The position numbers and the translations under genes were made by a program. DNA of 6,456 nucleotides from Candidatus Latescibacterota bacterium (GTDB lineage Bacteria; JAAXHH01; JACQVL01): contig JACQVL010000095.1 in NCBI GenBank assembly GCA_016209865.1, positions 1-6,456 on the forward strand, given 5' to 3'. The notes beneath the pieces are model-generated. The model saw only the letters and a program-made list of their open reading frames with translations. It did not search any database and was not told the origin of the DNA. Positions 1-5,293 of this stretch are shown here, one piece after another. Numbering within the stretch: the first letter of the stretch is position 1; every line of letters begins with the position of its first letter.

Positions 1-123
1 GATCACCACCCCGCCCCACAGACGGCTGAACCGAAACGAGACCGCCTGGGGCGCGTCGGACGAGACGATGATGATCGAGATATGCTTCTGTAGCCTGGCC
101 GTTCTCCGTCTCCAGACTCGCAT
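1..123 (-). CDS. N-terminus of a probable envelope protein, M23-peptidase-like (partial)
   Basis: An open frame starts at ATG 123 and runs off the left edge, giving 41 codons. It begins MRVWRRRTARLQKHISIIIV and continues SSDAPQAVSFRFSRLWGGVVI. A basic cytoplasmic head, a short strand-like stretch, an RFSRLW motif and the beginning of a hydrophobic segment resemble the N-termini of membrane-anchored M23 (LytM/NlpD-type) murein peptidases, in which a 'frvSr' motif precedes the transmembrane helix. GTG 129 is an in-frame alternative two codons upstream. ATG is preferred because a GAGGG Shine-Dalgarno-like sequence lies 7 nt upstream. A good promoter sits just upstream, so the gene is probably transcribed independently of parB. 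Placement after parAB fits an envelope or cytoskeletal gene, which are frequent neighbours there. The catalytic domain is outside the window, so the family call is tentative. Confidence 0.45.
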   Translation of the reverse strand, partial: MRVWRRRTARLQKHISIIIVSSDAPQAVSFRFSRLWGGVVI

Positions 124-173
124 GATCACGCCCTCGCGCGCGTCCCAGTAGACATCAGACACGCAGAGGTTGC

Positions 174-202
174 AATATAGAACGCTGGTTTTCTCTTGTC
201 AA
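174..202 (-). promoter_or_regulatory. sigma-70-type promoter for the leftmost gene
   Basis: On the minus strand TTGACA (202-197, perfect -35) is followed by a 17-nt spacer and TATATT (179-174, five of six -10 bases). Predicted initiation is around 165-168, which gives a leader of roughly 40 nt before ATG 123. Nothing else this close to consensus was noticed in the window. It separates the leftmost gene from the parAB transcript. Confidence 0.75.
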
Positions 203-236
203 TGGTTTTTCGAGCAATAAAAGCTGTTCCCCCGTC

Positions 237-271
237 TACTGCCCACTGCCCATCTGCCTACTGCCCAGGAT
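237..271. repeat. degenerate heptanucleotide tandem repeat after parB
   Basis: Four to five 7-nt units in register: TACTGCC, CACTGCC, CATCTGC, CTACTGC, then CCAGGAT. The tract lies entirely between the parB stop and the promoter of the leftmost gene. Its period matches that of the unrelated tract between ispF and parA, suggesting a genome-wide habit of short heptad repeats in spacers. Confidence 0.6.
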
Positions 272-275
272 GGGC
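248..275 (-). terminator. possible weak hairpin terminator after parB
   Basis: On the minus strand GCCCATC (275-269) and GATGGGC (254-248) form a 7-bp GC-rich stem with a 14-nt loop, flanked by C-rich and G-rich runs that could lengthen it. Downstream there is only a short T run (AACAGCTTTTATT, about 228-216), so intrinsic termination would be weak. The hairpin may simply be a by-product of the heptad tract. Confidence 0.25.
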
Positions 276-288
276 GGGGGTAGGGGTA

Positions 289-1140
289 TTACAACCTCAC
301 CTTGAGCAAGTCCAGGATCCGGCTCAGGTCGTCTGTCGAGTAGAATTCGATCTCGATCTTCCCCTTGTGCGGGCCTTGCGTGATCTTCACGCGTGTGCCC
401 AACATCCGCTGCATCGTCTCCTCGACGGCCAGGAGGTTGGGGGGTTTGCGGGGCAGCCGGGGGCTCTCGCGGACGCGCTGGAAGCGATGCTTGATGATCT
501 CTTCCACGTTCCGGACGGACAGCCCCTTCTGCACGATCTGCTGGCACAGGGTCGTCTGCGCCACCCGGTCGTCGAGAGCGAGCAGCGCCCGCGCATGTCC
601 CATCGAAATCTCGTCCGCTAACAGGCGTTTCTGGACGTCTTCGGGCAGTCGCAGCAGCCGGAGGGTGTTGGCCACGGTCGCCCGGTTCTTGCCGACGCGC
701 GCGGCGATCTGGTCCTGCGTCAGGCGGCATTCTTCGACCAGACGGCGGTACGCGCGGGCCTCATGGATGGGGTTGAGGTCGTCCCGTTGGACGTTCTCGA
801 TCAGAGAGATCTCCATCATCTCTTCGGGAGAGGATACCTCCATGACGATCGCCGGGATCTTGGCGATCCCCGCCTGCTTGGCCGCGCGCCACCGGCGCTC
901 GCCCGCGATGAGTTGGTACCCGCCGTCGCTCTCCCGGACGGTGATCGGCTGGATGACCCCTTTCTCGACGATCGACCGGGCGAGTTCGTCGAGCTTCGCC
1001 TGATCGAACGACGTCCGGGGTTGATACGGGTTCGGGGAGACGGCGTTGACGTCGACCTGGACGACGCGTTGTTCGTCGGCGTCGTCGCTGAGGTCTGGAA
1101 TGAGCGCCTGAAGGCCTCGTCCCAATGCCTTTCTAGCCAC
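289..1140 (-). CDS. parB: chromosome-partitioning protein ParB (Spo0J)
   Basis: This 283-residue protein is the CTP-dependent DNA clamp that loads at parS sites near the origin and works with ParA in chromosome segregation. It starts with the typical KALGRGLQALIPD (residues 4-16). It then has the NPYQPR segment (37-42), the GERRWRAAKQAG motif of the N-terminal CTP-binding domain (80-91), and ENVQRDDLNP (115-124). A helix-turn-helix around 140-163 (LTQDQIAARVGKNRATVANT) and MGHARALL (180-187) follow, and the C-terminal part matches the usual dimerisation region in length. Total length is that of ordinary chromosomal ParB (about 280-290). GTG 1140 is chosen because it follows a very strong ribosome-binding site and gives the canonical N-terminus. 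The start overlaps the parA stop by 8 nt, so the two are co-transcribed and probably translationally coupled. Confidence 0.96.
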   Translation of the reverse strand: MARKALGRGLQALIPDLSDDADEQRVVQVDVNAVSPNPYQPRTSFDQAKLDELARSIVEKGVIQPITVRESDGGYQLIAGERRWRAAKQAGIAKIPAIVMEVSSPEEMMEISLIENVQRDDLNPIHEARAYRRLVEECRLTQDQIAARVGKNRATVANTLRLLRLPEDVQKRLLADEISMGHARALLALDDRVAQTTLCQQIVQKGLSVRNVEEIIKHRFQRVRESPRLPRKPPNLLAVEETMQRMLGTRVKITQGPHKGKIEIEFYSTDDLSRILDLLKVRL

Positions 1141-1894
1141 TCTGAATCACCTCCCGGGCGAGGCTCATGTAGCTCTCCGCCCCCGATGAGAGAATGTCAT
1201 ACAGGATGATCGGCTTCCCAAAGCTGGGCGCTTCGCTCAACCGGACGTTCCTGCCGATCGTGGTCTTGTACACCTTCTCCGCGAAGTATTGTTTGGCCTC
1301 CTCCTCGACCTGCCTTGACAGGTTGAGCCGCTTGTCATACATCGTCAGCAGAATCCCCTCGATCTTCAGGTTCGGGTTGAGATGCTTCTGCACCAGCCGG
1401 ATGGAGTTCAGCAACTGGCCGAGGCCTTCGAGGGCGTAATACTCGCATTGAATCGGGATGAGCACGGAGTCGGAGGCGGTCAGGGCGTTCAGCGTCAACA
1501 ACCCCAGGGATGGCGGACAGTCGATCAAGAGGTACTCGTAGTCCTCGCGCGTCCCACGGAGCGCCGCCTCGAGCTTCCGTTCCCGCGCCATCGCGCTGAC
1601 CAGCTCGATCTCCGCGCCGACCAGCCGGTGGTGGGCGGGGACGACGCTCAGGAACGGGATTTCCGTGGGCAGGATGGCTTCTTCGACCGGCCGTTCTTCG
1701 ACTAAGACTTCGTAGATCGTCACGTCGAGCGGCCGGCTGTTCAACCCCAGCCCGCTCGTCGCGTTCGACTGCGGGTCGATGTCGATCAAGAGCGTCCGTT
1801 TCTCAGCGACCGCCAGGCAGGAGGACAGGTTCACCGCCGTCGTCGTCTTCCCGACGCCGCCCTTCTGATTGGCGATGGCAATGACTTTGCCCAT
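1133..1894 (-). CDS. parA: chromosome-partitioning ATPase ParA (Soj)
   Basis: This 253-residue deviant-Walker ATPase binds DNA non-specifically as an ATP dimer and moves ParB-parS complexes. The P-loop KGGVGKTT spans residues 11-18, with the signature lysine K11. DIDPQ is at 38-42. The Walker B strand LLID ends at D125 and is followed by CPPS (126-129). There is no N-terminal DNA-binding extension, so this is the short chromosomal Soj type rather than the long plasmid P1 type. The frame is open to an upstream ATG at 1906. ATG 1894 is preferred because GGAG (1904-1901) lies 6 nt before it and the protein then starts MGKVIAIANQKGG, whereas ATG 1906 has no ribosome-binding site. The usual mnmG/rsmG neighbours are absent; ispF lies upstream. 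Confidence 0.97.
   Translation of the reverse strand: MGKVIAIANQKGGVGKTTTAVNLSSCLAVAEKRTLLIDIDPQSNATSGLGLNSRPLDVTIYEVLVEERPVEEAILPTEIPFLSVVPAHHRLVGAEIELVSAMARERKLEAALRGTREDYEYLLIDCPPSLGLLTLNALTASDSVLIPIQCEYYALEGLGQLLNSIRLVQKHLNPNLKIEGILLTMYDKRLNLSRQVEEEAKQYFAEKVYKTTIGRNVRLSEAPSFGKPIILYDILSSGAESYMSLAREVIQSG
1145..1155 (-). promoter_or_regulatory. very strong ribosome-binding site of parB
   Basis: The minus strand reads GGGAGGTGATT inside the end of parA. GGAGGTGAT matches the anti-Shine-Dalgarno complement over nine bases, and the GGAGG core is 9 nt before GTG 1140. It fixes the non-ATG start of parB. It should give ParB translation of its own, despite the overlap with parA. Confidence 0.7.
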
Positions 1895-1910
1895 CGTGCG
1901 CTCCATACCG

Positions 1911-1952
1911 ATTTTGGATTTTAGATTGTGGATTGTGGATTGTGGATTCGGG
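1911..1952. repeat. six-unit heptanucleotide tandem repeat at the ispF-parA junction
   Basis: On the plus strand six consecutive 7-nt units are in register: ATTTTGG, ATTTTAG, three identical ATTGTGG (1925-1945), then ATTCGGG. The tract begins 5 nt upstream of the first possible parA ATG. It contains the ispF stop codon (TAA, 1923-1921) and the last IspF codons. It is AT-rich relative to its surroundings and resembles the short tandemly repeated heptamers known from spacers of several bacterial phyla. Confidence 0.85.
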
Positions 1953-2469
1953 AATCCGAGACACCCGACTCACTGGATGAAAGTGTCATCACCAGGGCGA
2001 CCGCGTACGCGGCCAGCCCCTCCTCCCGTCCGGGAAAGCCTAATCCCTCCGTCGTCGTCGCCTTGACCGACACCCGGTCGGCCGGCAGGCCGAGCGCCGC
2101 GCTCAGGCTGGCCCGCATCGCCGGGACGTGCGAGGCTAAGCGGGGACGCTGCGCGACGACGGTCGCGTCGACGTTGGCGACCGCCAGACCCGCGTCCCGG
2201 AGCAGACCGACGATCTGGCTGAGCAACGTGAGACTGGACATCCCTCGATACTGCTCATCCGTATCGGGGAAATGGTGTCCTAAGTCCCCTAACGCCGCGG
2301 CCCCTAACAGGGCATCCCCGATCGCGTGCGCGAGCACGTCCGCGTCCGAATGGCCGAGCAGCCCGCGCTCGAACGGAATCTCCACCCCGCCCAAAATCAA
2401 CGCCCGCCCCGGCGCGAGCGCGTGGACGTCGTACCCGAACCCGACGCGGAAAGGGGGGTTAGCGGACAC
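1921..2469 (-). CDS. ispF: 2-C-methyl-D-erythritol 2,4-cyclodiphosphate synthase
   Basis: IspF cyclises CDP-methylerythritol 2-phosphate to MEcPP, releasing CMP, in the MEP isoprenoid pathway; it is a cytosolic homotrimer. The metal ligands are visible as DVH (D14, H16) and H48, with the HSDADV motif at 40-45, [10 protein letters not shown] at 62-71, and the [16 protein letters not shown] signature near the C-terminus. Translation starts at GTG 2469, 11 nt inside ispD, with AAGGGGG 7 nt upstream. The protein is 182 residues, against about 156-160 for most IspF. The excess is a tail after ALVMTL, whose last residues (HNPQSTI) are encoded by the heptanucleotide tract. The tail has no counterpart in the family and is probably neutral read-through into the spacer. 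ispD and ispF catalyse nearby steps and are often adjacent or fused. Confidence 0.96.
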   Translation of the reverse strand: MSANPPFRVGFGYDVHALAPGRALILGGVEIPFERGLLGHSDADVLAHAIGDALLGAAALGDLGHHFPDTDEQYRGMSSLTLLSQIVGLLRDAGLAVANVDATVVAQRPRLASHVPAMRASLSAALGLPADRVSVKATTTEGLGFPGREEGLAAYAVALVMTLSSSESGVSDSRIHNPQSTI

Positions 2470-3163
2470 GAGAATTCCCCCTTCGCCTTAAAATCTGCTC
2501 CGCCACCACAACGTCCTCCGGGGTCGTCAATTTGATGTTCTCATAGCTCCCCCGCAGGATCGTCACCCGATGGCCGAGCCGTTCGACGAGCGCCGCGTCG
2601 TCCGTTCCCTCATACCCGTCCGCCCGCGCCCGCTCATGGGCGTCGCGCAGGAGAGCGTACGAGAACGTCTGCGGCGTCTGGGCCGCCCACAGGGTCGCCC
2701 GGTCGGGGGTTGCGACGACGACCCCGTCGTGAACGATCTTGATCGTCTCCTTAACCGGCACGGCGACGAGTACCGCGCCGTGCGTCCGGCAGAGGACGAC
2801 CGACTCCTCGATCACCTCAGGCTCGATCAGCGGCCGGACACCGTCGTGTACGATGACGATGTCAGCATCGCCCTCGATCGCCTGCAACCCCCGGTAGACC
2901 GACTCCTGGCGCGTCGCTCCGCCGGGGACGATCCGCCACACCCGGCGATAGCCGAACGCCTCGACGACGTGCGTCCGGCAGTGCTCCTGTCGCTCCGGGT
3001 CGACGACGAGCACGCAGCCGTCGACGTGCGGGCATCGATCGAACGCGTCTACAGTATGAGCGAGCACCGGCCGCCCGCACAACGGGACGTACGGTTTGCC
3101 GATGTCCAGTCCCATCCGGAGGCCGCGGCCGGCGGCCGGGATAAGGGCGACGACGTGTCCCAT
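2459..3163 (-). CDS. ispD: 2-C-methyl-D-erythritol 4-phosphate cytidylyltransferase
   Basis: IspD transfers CMP from CTP to MEP, the third step of the MEP pathway. The 234-residue protein shows the nucleotide-binding [11 protein letters not shown] (8-18), HDGVRP (106-111), VPVKETIK (135-142), QTPQ (162-165) and GTDDA (186-190), all in the family order and at normal length. One small deviation is KPYVPL (23-28), where many members have KQ(F/Y)LPL. ATG 3163 is chosen. The frame could open 9 nt earlier at TTG 3172, but that would lie inside queA and would add CSM before the conserved start. ATG 3163 follows the queA TAG stop with a single base between (TAGCATG), so translation is probably coupled. 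The 3' end overlaps ispF by 11 nt. Confidence 0.96.
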   Translation of the reverse strand: MGHVVALIPAAGRGLRMGLDIGKPYVPLCGRPVLAHTVDAFDRCPHVDGCVLVVDPERQEHCRTHVVEAFGYRRVWRIVPGGATRQESVYRGLQAIEGDADIVIVHDGVRPLIEPEVIEESVVLCRTHGAVLVAVPVKETIKIVHDGVVVATPDRATLWAAQTPQTFSYALLRDAHERARADGYEGTDDAALVERLGHRVTILRGSYENIKLTTPEDVVVAEQILRRRGNSRVR

Positions 3164-3164
3164 G

Positions 3165-4211
3165 CTACACAATCACCATCGCATCCCCGTAGCTGTAGAA
3201 CCGGTACCGCTCGTGCACCGCTTCCTCGTACGCCCGCAGCGTCAGCTCCCGGCCGGCGAACGCGCAGACGAGCATCAGCAGGGTCGACCGGGGGAGATGG
3301 AAGTTGGTGACGAGCGCGTCGATCAGGCGGAACCGGTACGGGGGATGGATGAATCGCGTCGTCCATCCTTCGTACGTCCGGCCGGCCAGGTCATCTTCAT
3401 CGTCAGCCTGCCCGGCGGCGATCGTTTCGAGCGCCCGGACGACCGTCGTCCCGACCGCCACGACGCGGCCGGTCGATCGCGTCTCGACGATCTGCCGCGC
3501 CGCGTCCGCCTCTACCCGGTAGAACTCCGCCTCCATCGCATGGTCTTCCACCCGGTCGGCCTTGACCGGCCGGAACGTCCCCGGCCCGACGTGGAGCAGG
3601 ATGGGGATGATGCGGACGCCGCGTGCGCGAACCTGCTCGAGGAGCGGCTCAGTGAAATGCAATCCGGCGGTCGGGGCCGCGACCGCGCCGGGCGCATCCG
3701 CGTAGACCGTCTGGTACTGAGTCCGGTCTGACTCTACCGGTTCCCGCCGGATGTACGGCGGCAGGGGCACGTGACCGACCCGTTCGACGATCCGGCGGAC
3801 ATCGAGATGCTCAGGAAACCGCAGATACCGCCGGTCCGCCTCCGGCCCTGCGGCAACTTCCGCAGAGAGCACTCCGTCGCCTAACACCAGCTTCGTCCCT
3901 GGGACGAGCCGGCTGCCAGCCCGGAGCAGCCCCTCCCACAGGCCCGGTTCCACCTCGCGGACGAGTAAGACCTCAACCTTTCCGCCTGTTTCCGCCCGTA
4001 CCCCTTTCAGCCGGGCGGGCATCACCCGCGTGCGGTTGACCACCAGGCCATCGCCCGGCGCCAGGTACTCGACGATCTCCCGGAACGTCCGGTGCTCGAT
4101 GTCGCCCGTCCGCCGGTGGACGACCATCAGACGCGCGGCGTCCCGTGGTTCGACGGGGTACTGCGCGATCAACTCGTCCGGGAGAGGGTACTCAAAATCA
4201 GCCGTGTTCAC
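3165..4211 (-). CDS. queA: S-adenosylmethionine:tRNA ribosyltransferase-isomerase
   Basis: QueA moves the ribosyl part of SAM onto preQ1 in tRNA (wobble position 34), forming epoxyqueuosine. With start GTG 4211 the protein has 348 residues, close to the usual 340-356. Recognisable family segments are FEYPLPDELIAQYPVEPRD (6-24), GDGLVVNRTRVMPARL (53-68), AAPTAGLHFTEPLL (178-191), HVGPGTFRPV (207-216) and FHLPRSTLLMLVCAFAG (304-320). The frame stays open 92 codons upstream, but that part is the out-of-frame shadow of the DUF2905 gene and has no QueA similarity. GTG 4211 gives VNTADFEYPLP and overlaps the preceding TGA stop as GTGA, a classic coupling arrangement. No clear Shine-Dalgarno sequence is seen, which fits coupled translation. 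Confidence 0.97.
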   Translation of the reverse strand: MNTADFEYPLPDELIAQYPVEPRDAARLMVVHRRTGDIEHRTFREIVEYLAPGDGLVVNRTRVMPARLKGVRAETGGKVEVLLVREVEPGLWEGLLRAGSRLVPGTKLVLGDGVLSAEVAAGPEADRRYLRFPEHLDVRRIVERVGHVPLPPYIRREPVESDRTQYQTVYADAPGAVAAPTAGLHFTEPLLEQVRARGVRIIPILLHVGPGTFRPVKADRVEDHAMEAEFYRVEADAARQIVETRSTGRVVAVGTTVVRALETIAAGQADDEDDLAGRTYEGWTTRFIHPPYRFRLIDALVTNFHLPRSTLLMLVCAFAGRELTLRAYEEAVHERYRFYSYGDAMVIV

Positions 4212-4432
4212 CGTCGCGAGAACAGGTTCAGGAGAATCGTGAGAACAATGCTGATCAGGATGCACGTCGCCAGCGGAACGTAGACGCTGACGTTCTTCCA
4301 CTGAAAACTGATATCTCCCGGCAGCCGTCCGATGAACGGGATTTTGTCGGCCAGCAGGAGGCCGGCTCCGACGATGACGCTCATCATGCCGAGCAGGATG
4401 AGGCCTTTGGCCAGGCCAGAGAAGTCGTTCAT
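4208..4432 (-). CDS. DUF2905-type small membrane protein
   Basis: A 74-residue protein with two predicted membrane helices, about residues 7-28 (AKGLILLGMMSVIVGAGLLL) and 50-70 (VYVPLATCILISIVLTILLN). They are joined by a loop containing DKIPFIGRLPGDISF. The GRLPGDI(S) loop and the two-helix layout are the hallmark of the DUF2905 family, whose function is unknown. Members commonly lie between ruvB and queA, as here apart from the inserted small genes. ATG 4432 begins 3 nt after the stop of the upstream antitoxin-like gene and has no evident ribosome-binding site, so it may now depend on re-initiation. Its stop overlaps the queA start by 4 nt. Confidence 0.88.
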   Translation of the reverse strand: MNDFSGLAKGLILLGMMSVIVGAGLLLADKIPFIGRLPGDISFQWKNVSVYVPLATCILISIVLTILLNLFSRR

Positions 4433-4435
4433 GGT

Positions 4436-4747
4436 CTATGTTTTGATTTTTGCTCTCCGCTTTTTGGGCATAAGCGGAATTAAACACCGTAACGCGTGGT
4501 TCACAGCCTCCGAGTCTGGAAAATATTCTCGCACGTCTGGTTCTAACATCACCGCCCCATCGTCCAACCGGAAGTGCTGCACAATGGTTGTTCCATTCGC
4601 TTTATGAATCTTGACAGTATGGCCCTCTCGATAGGCTTTGTAATGTTTACCTCGAACCCCGCCTGACATCTGAGCAAAATCATATTCGGGGCGCATGTCG
4701 TCACCCTCTGAAATTTCCTTCACTTGTTTAGAATTCACCTTCCTCAT
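4436..4747 (-). CDS. antitoxin-like partner of the BrnT-like toxin
   Basis: A 103-residue basic protein. Residues 18-43 carry MRPEYDF..GVRGKHYKAYREGH, and residues 67-90 carry VMLEPDVREYFPDSEAVNHALRCLI. The combination YDF...VRGK(H/Y)Y...L.PDV...FPDSE.VN.ALR is typical of short antitoxin-like proteins encoded next to BrnT-type toxins; it is recalled from family resemblance, not searched. A lysine/arginine-rich tail ends the protein. ATG 4747 has GGAGG 4 nt upstream and overlaps the toxin gene by 20 nt. ATG 4696 (M18, with GAGGG upstream) is an alternative that matches the usual MRPEYDF beginning. Toxin-before-antitoxin order and overlap fit a BrnTA-like module. It would neutralise the toxin and may autorepress, but no operator could be assigned. 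Confidence 0.7.
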   Translation of the reverse strand: MRKVNSKQVKEISEGDDMRPEYDFAQMSGGVRGKHYKAYREGHTVKIHKANGTTIVQHFRLDDGAVMLEPDVREYFPDSEAVNHALRCLIPLMPKKRRAKIKT

Positions 4748-5018
4748 AGGTCCTCCGTTCTTGGGACGTTGCCTTGCGGCAATTGATCAGGCGAATGTTC
4801 TCTCCTCGCTCGGTGTGACTCACGATCAACACTCGTTCTTTCGATGACGTCCCGATGCTGAGGTAGCGTTGTTCGTGTTCGGAGTGGTCTGGGTCTGGAA
4901 ACGTCCATAAAAATGGATCATTGAACATGCTCACGGTTCGCTCATATTTTTTGAAGTTCTCAAGAATTGACCCACCAGGAGACCCAAAACATGGCCCAAA
5001 TTGACCTCTTGTCTCCAC
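4728..5018 (-). CDS. BrnT-like toxin with an abnormal N-terminus
   Basis: Residues 31-94 match the BrnT ribonuclease-toxin pattern well: MFNDPFLWTFPDPDHSEHE, then RYLSIGTSSKERVLIVSHTE and RGENIRLINCRKATSQERRT. Upstream, the family normally has a W-D-P..K....N..KHG-V-S-F-E-E-A segment. Here only GSPGGSILENFKKY (12-25) resembles it, WDP is missing, and N21 to F32 is about four residues shorter than expected. ERTVS (26-30) is encoded by one arm of the inverted repeat. The frame opens at GTG 5018 without a good ribosome-binding site. ATG 4928 (M31) would give a 66-residue product lacking the N-terminal part. The gene may be an inactive or remodelled toxin still read together with its antitoxin. 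Lower GC than the flanking housekeeping genes suggests acquisition. Confidence 0.6.
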   Translation of the reverse strand: METRGQFGPCFGSPGGSILENFKKYERTVSMFNDPFLWTFPDPDHSEHEQRYLSIGTSSKERVLIVSHTERGENIRLINCRKATSQERRTYEEGEF

Positions 5019-5047
5019 TTTGAAACTTGTCTTGTAGAGGCTTCATG

Positions 5048-5073
5048 AAAAGTGGGGAAATTTTCTCACTTTT
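5048..5073. repeat. 26-bp near-palindrome in the AT-rich spacer
   Basis: AAAAGTGGGGAAA (5048-5060) is followed directly by TTTTCTCACTTTT (5061-5073). These are reverse complements with two mismatches, centred on AAATTT. It has no loop and no T-tract in a terminator arrangement. It is more like a dimeric protein-binding site or the end of a mobile element. It lies about 30 bp upstream of the GTG of the BrnT-like gene, so an operator role is possible. Confidence 0.5.
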
Positions 5074-5101
5074 TGGTCATTTTTAACCTCGTAGTGGGGA
5101 A
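5051..5101 (+). repeat. AGTGGGGAA direct repeats 42 bp apart
   Basis: AGTGGGGAA occurs at 5051-5059 and again at 5093-5101, each followed by an AT-rich run (ATTTTCTCAC and TCAATTTCAT). The spacing and the GTGGGGAA-plus-T-rich form recall the multiple terminal repeats of IS21-family insertion sequences. No istA or istB coding sequence is present, so at most this is a remnant of an element end. The IS21 link is from memory and is tentative. Confidence 0.35.
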
Positions 5102-5119
5102 TCAATTTCATTTAGTGGC

Positions 5120-5293
5120 CTAAAATTTGAGCGAACCGTGAGTTGATCCATCGACAAATCGAATCGTTCCCTGCGCATATCCCTGGTCTCCGGGACGAAT
5201 GTCAAAGTGGACCCCAGTCTCAACAACAAAATGAGTCGTGGCATAGCGATCAATCACCTCTTTCAGGTGATTGAAGTACATCTGGATGACCAT
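5120..5293 (-). pseudogene. truncated TumE/DUF6516-like toxin
   Basis: An open frame of 57 codons starts at ATG 5293 (or ATG 5281) and ends at TAG 5122-5120. It reads MVIQMYFNHLKEVIDRYATT, then HFVVETGVHFDIRPGDQGYA and QGTIRFVDGSTHGSLKF. The first part matches the beginning of TumE-type (DUF6516) toxins: a short helix, a strand pair ending in G.I.F.DGS, where members normally continue L(H)F.E(F/Y) and go on to about 100 residues. Here the match stops at DGST, and the last six residues come from the inverted-repeat arm. No C-terminal half is found downstream in any minus-strand frame. It overlaps the preceding gene by 44 nt, the usual organisation for this pair. It is probably a broken toxin gene; a short functional peptide cannot be excluded. 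Confidence 0.55.

Larger units (their letters stand above)
4930..5142. repeat. inverted repeat pair spanning the toxin junction
   Basis: CTCACGGTTCGCTCA at 4930-4944 recurs perfectly as its reverse complement at 5128-5142. Extending inward gives 20 of 21 matches (4930-4950 against 5122-5142). Outside the arms, ATGGATCA (4913-4920) and TGATCCAT (5144-5151) also pair, but with 9 nt and 1 nt of spacing. One arm lies in the BrnT-like gene, encoding ERTVS, and the other at the premature end of the TumE-like ORF. The 171 bp between the 21-bp arms is AT-rich. Possible origins are insertion ends, a template switch, or recombination. Confidence 0.85.

Noticed and set aside
196-621. Plus-strand 141-residue ORF and other long plus-strand frames across parB, parA, ispD and queA
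   Set aside because: They are antisense shadows of clearly conserved minus-strand genes, created by GC-rich codon usage. No domain or ribosome-binding site supports them.
3163-3172. TTG 3172 as ispD start
   Set aside because: It would lie inside the end of queA and add three residues not seen in the family. ATG 3163 gives the conserved [12 protein letters not shown] beginning.
3165-4487. 440-residue version of QueA extending upstream to 4487
   Set aside because: The extra 92 codons overlap the DUF2905 gene out of frame, have a shadow-frame composition and show no QueA similarity. GTG 4211 gives the family N-terminus and normal length.
5078-5113. Promoter for the BrnT-like gene in the AT-rich spacer (TTGATT ... 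TAAAAA, minus strand)
   Set aside because: The spacer is only about 14 nt and both boxes are weak. AT-rich sequence gives such matches easily.
4930-5142. Invertible DNA switch flipping the segment between the inverted-repeat arms
   Set aside because: Flipping by hand keeps the TumE-like frame open for only a few more residues (to a TGA after FFEVLKN). The BrnT-like frame then meets a stop 14 codons before the arm, without any ATG, GTG or TTG start. No recombinase gene is nearby, so a functional switch is not supported.
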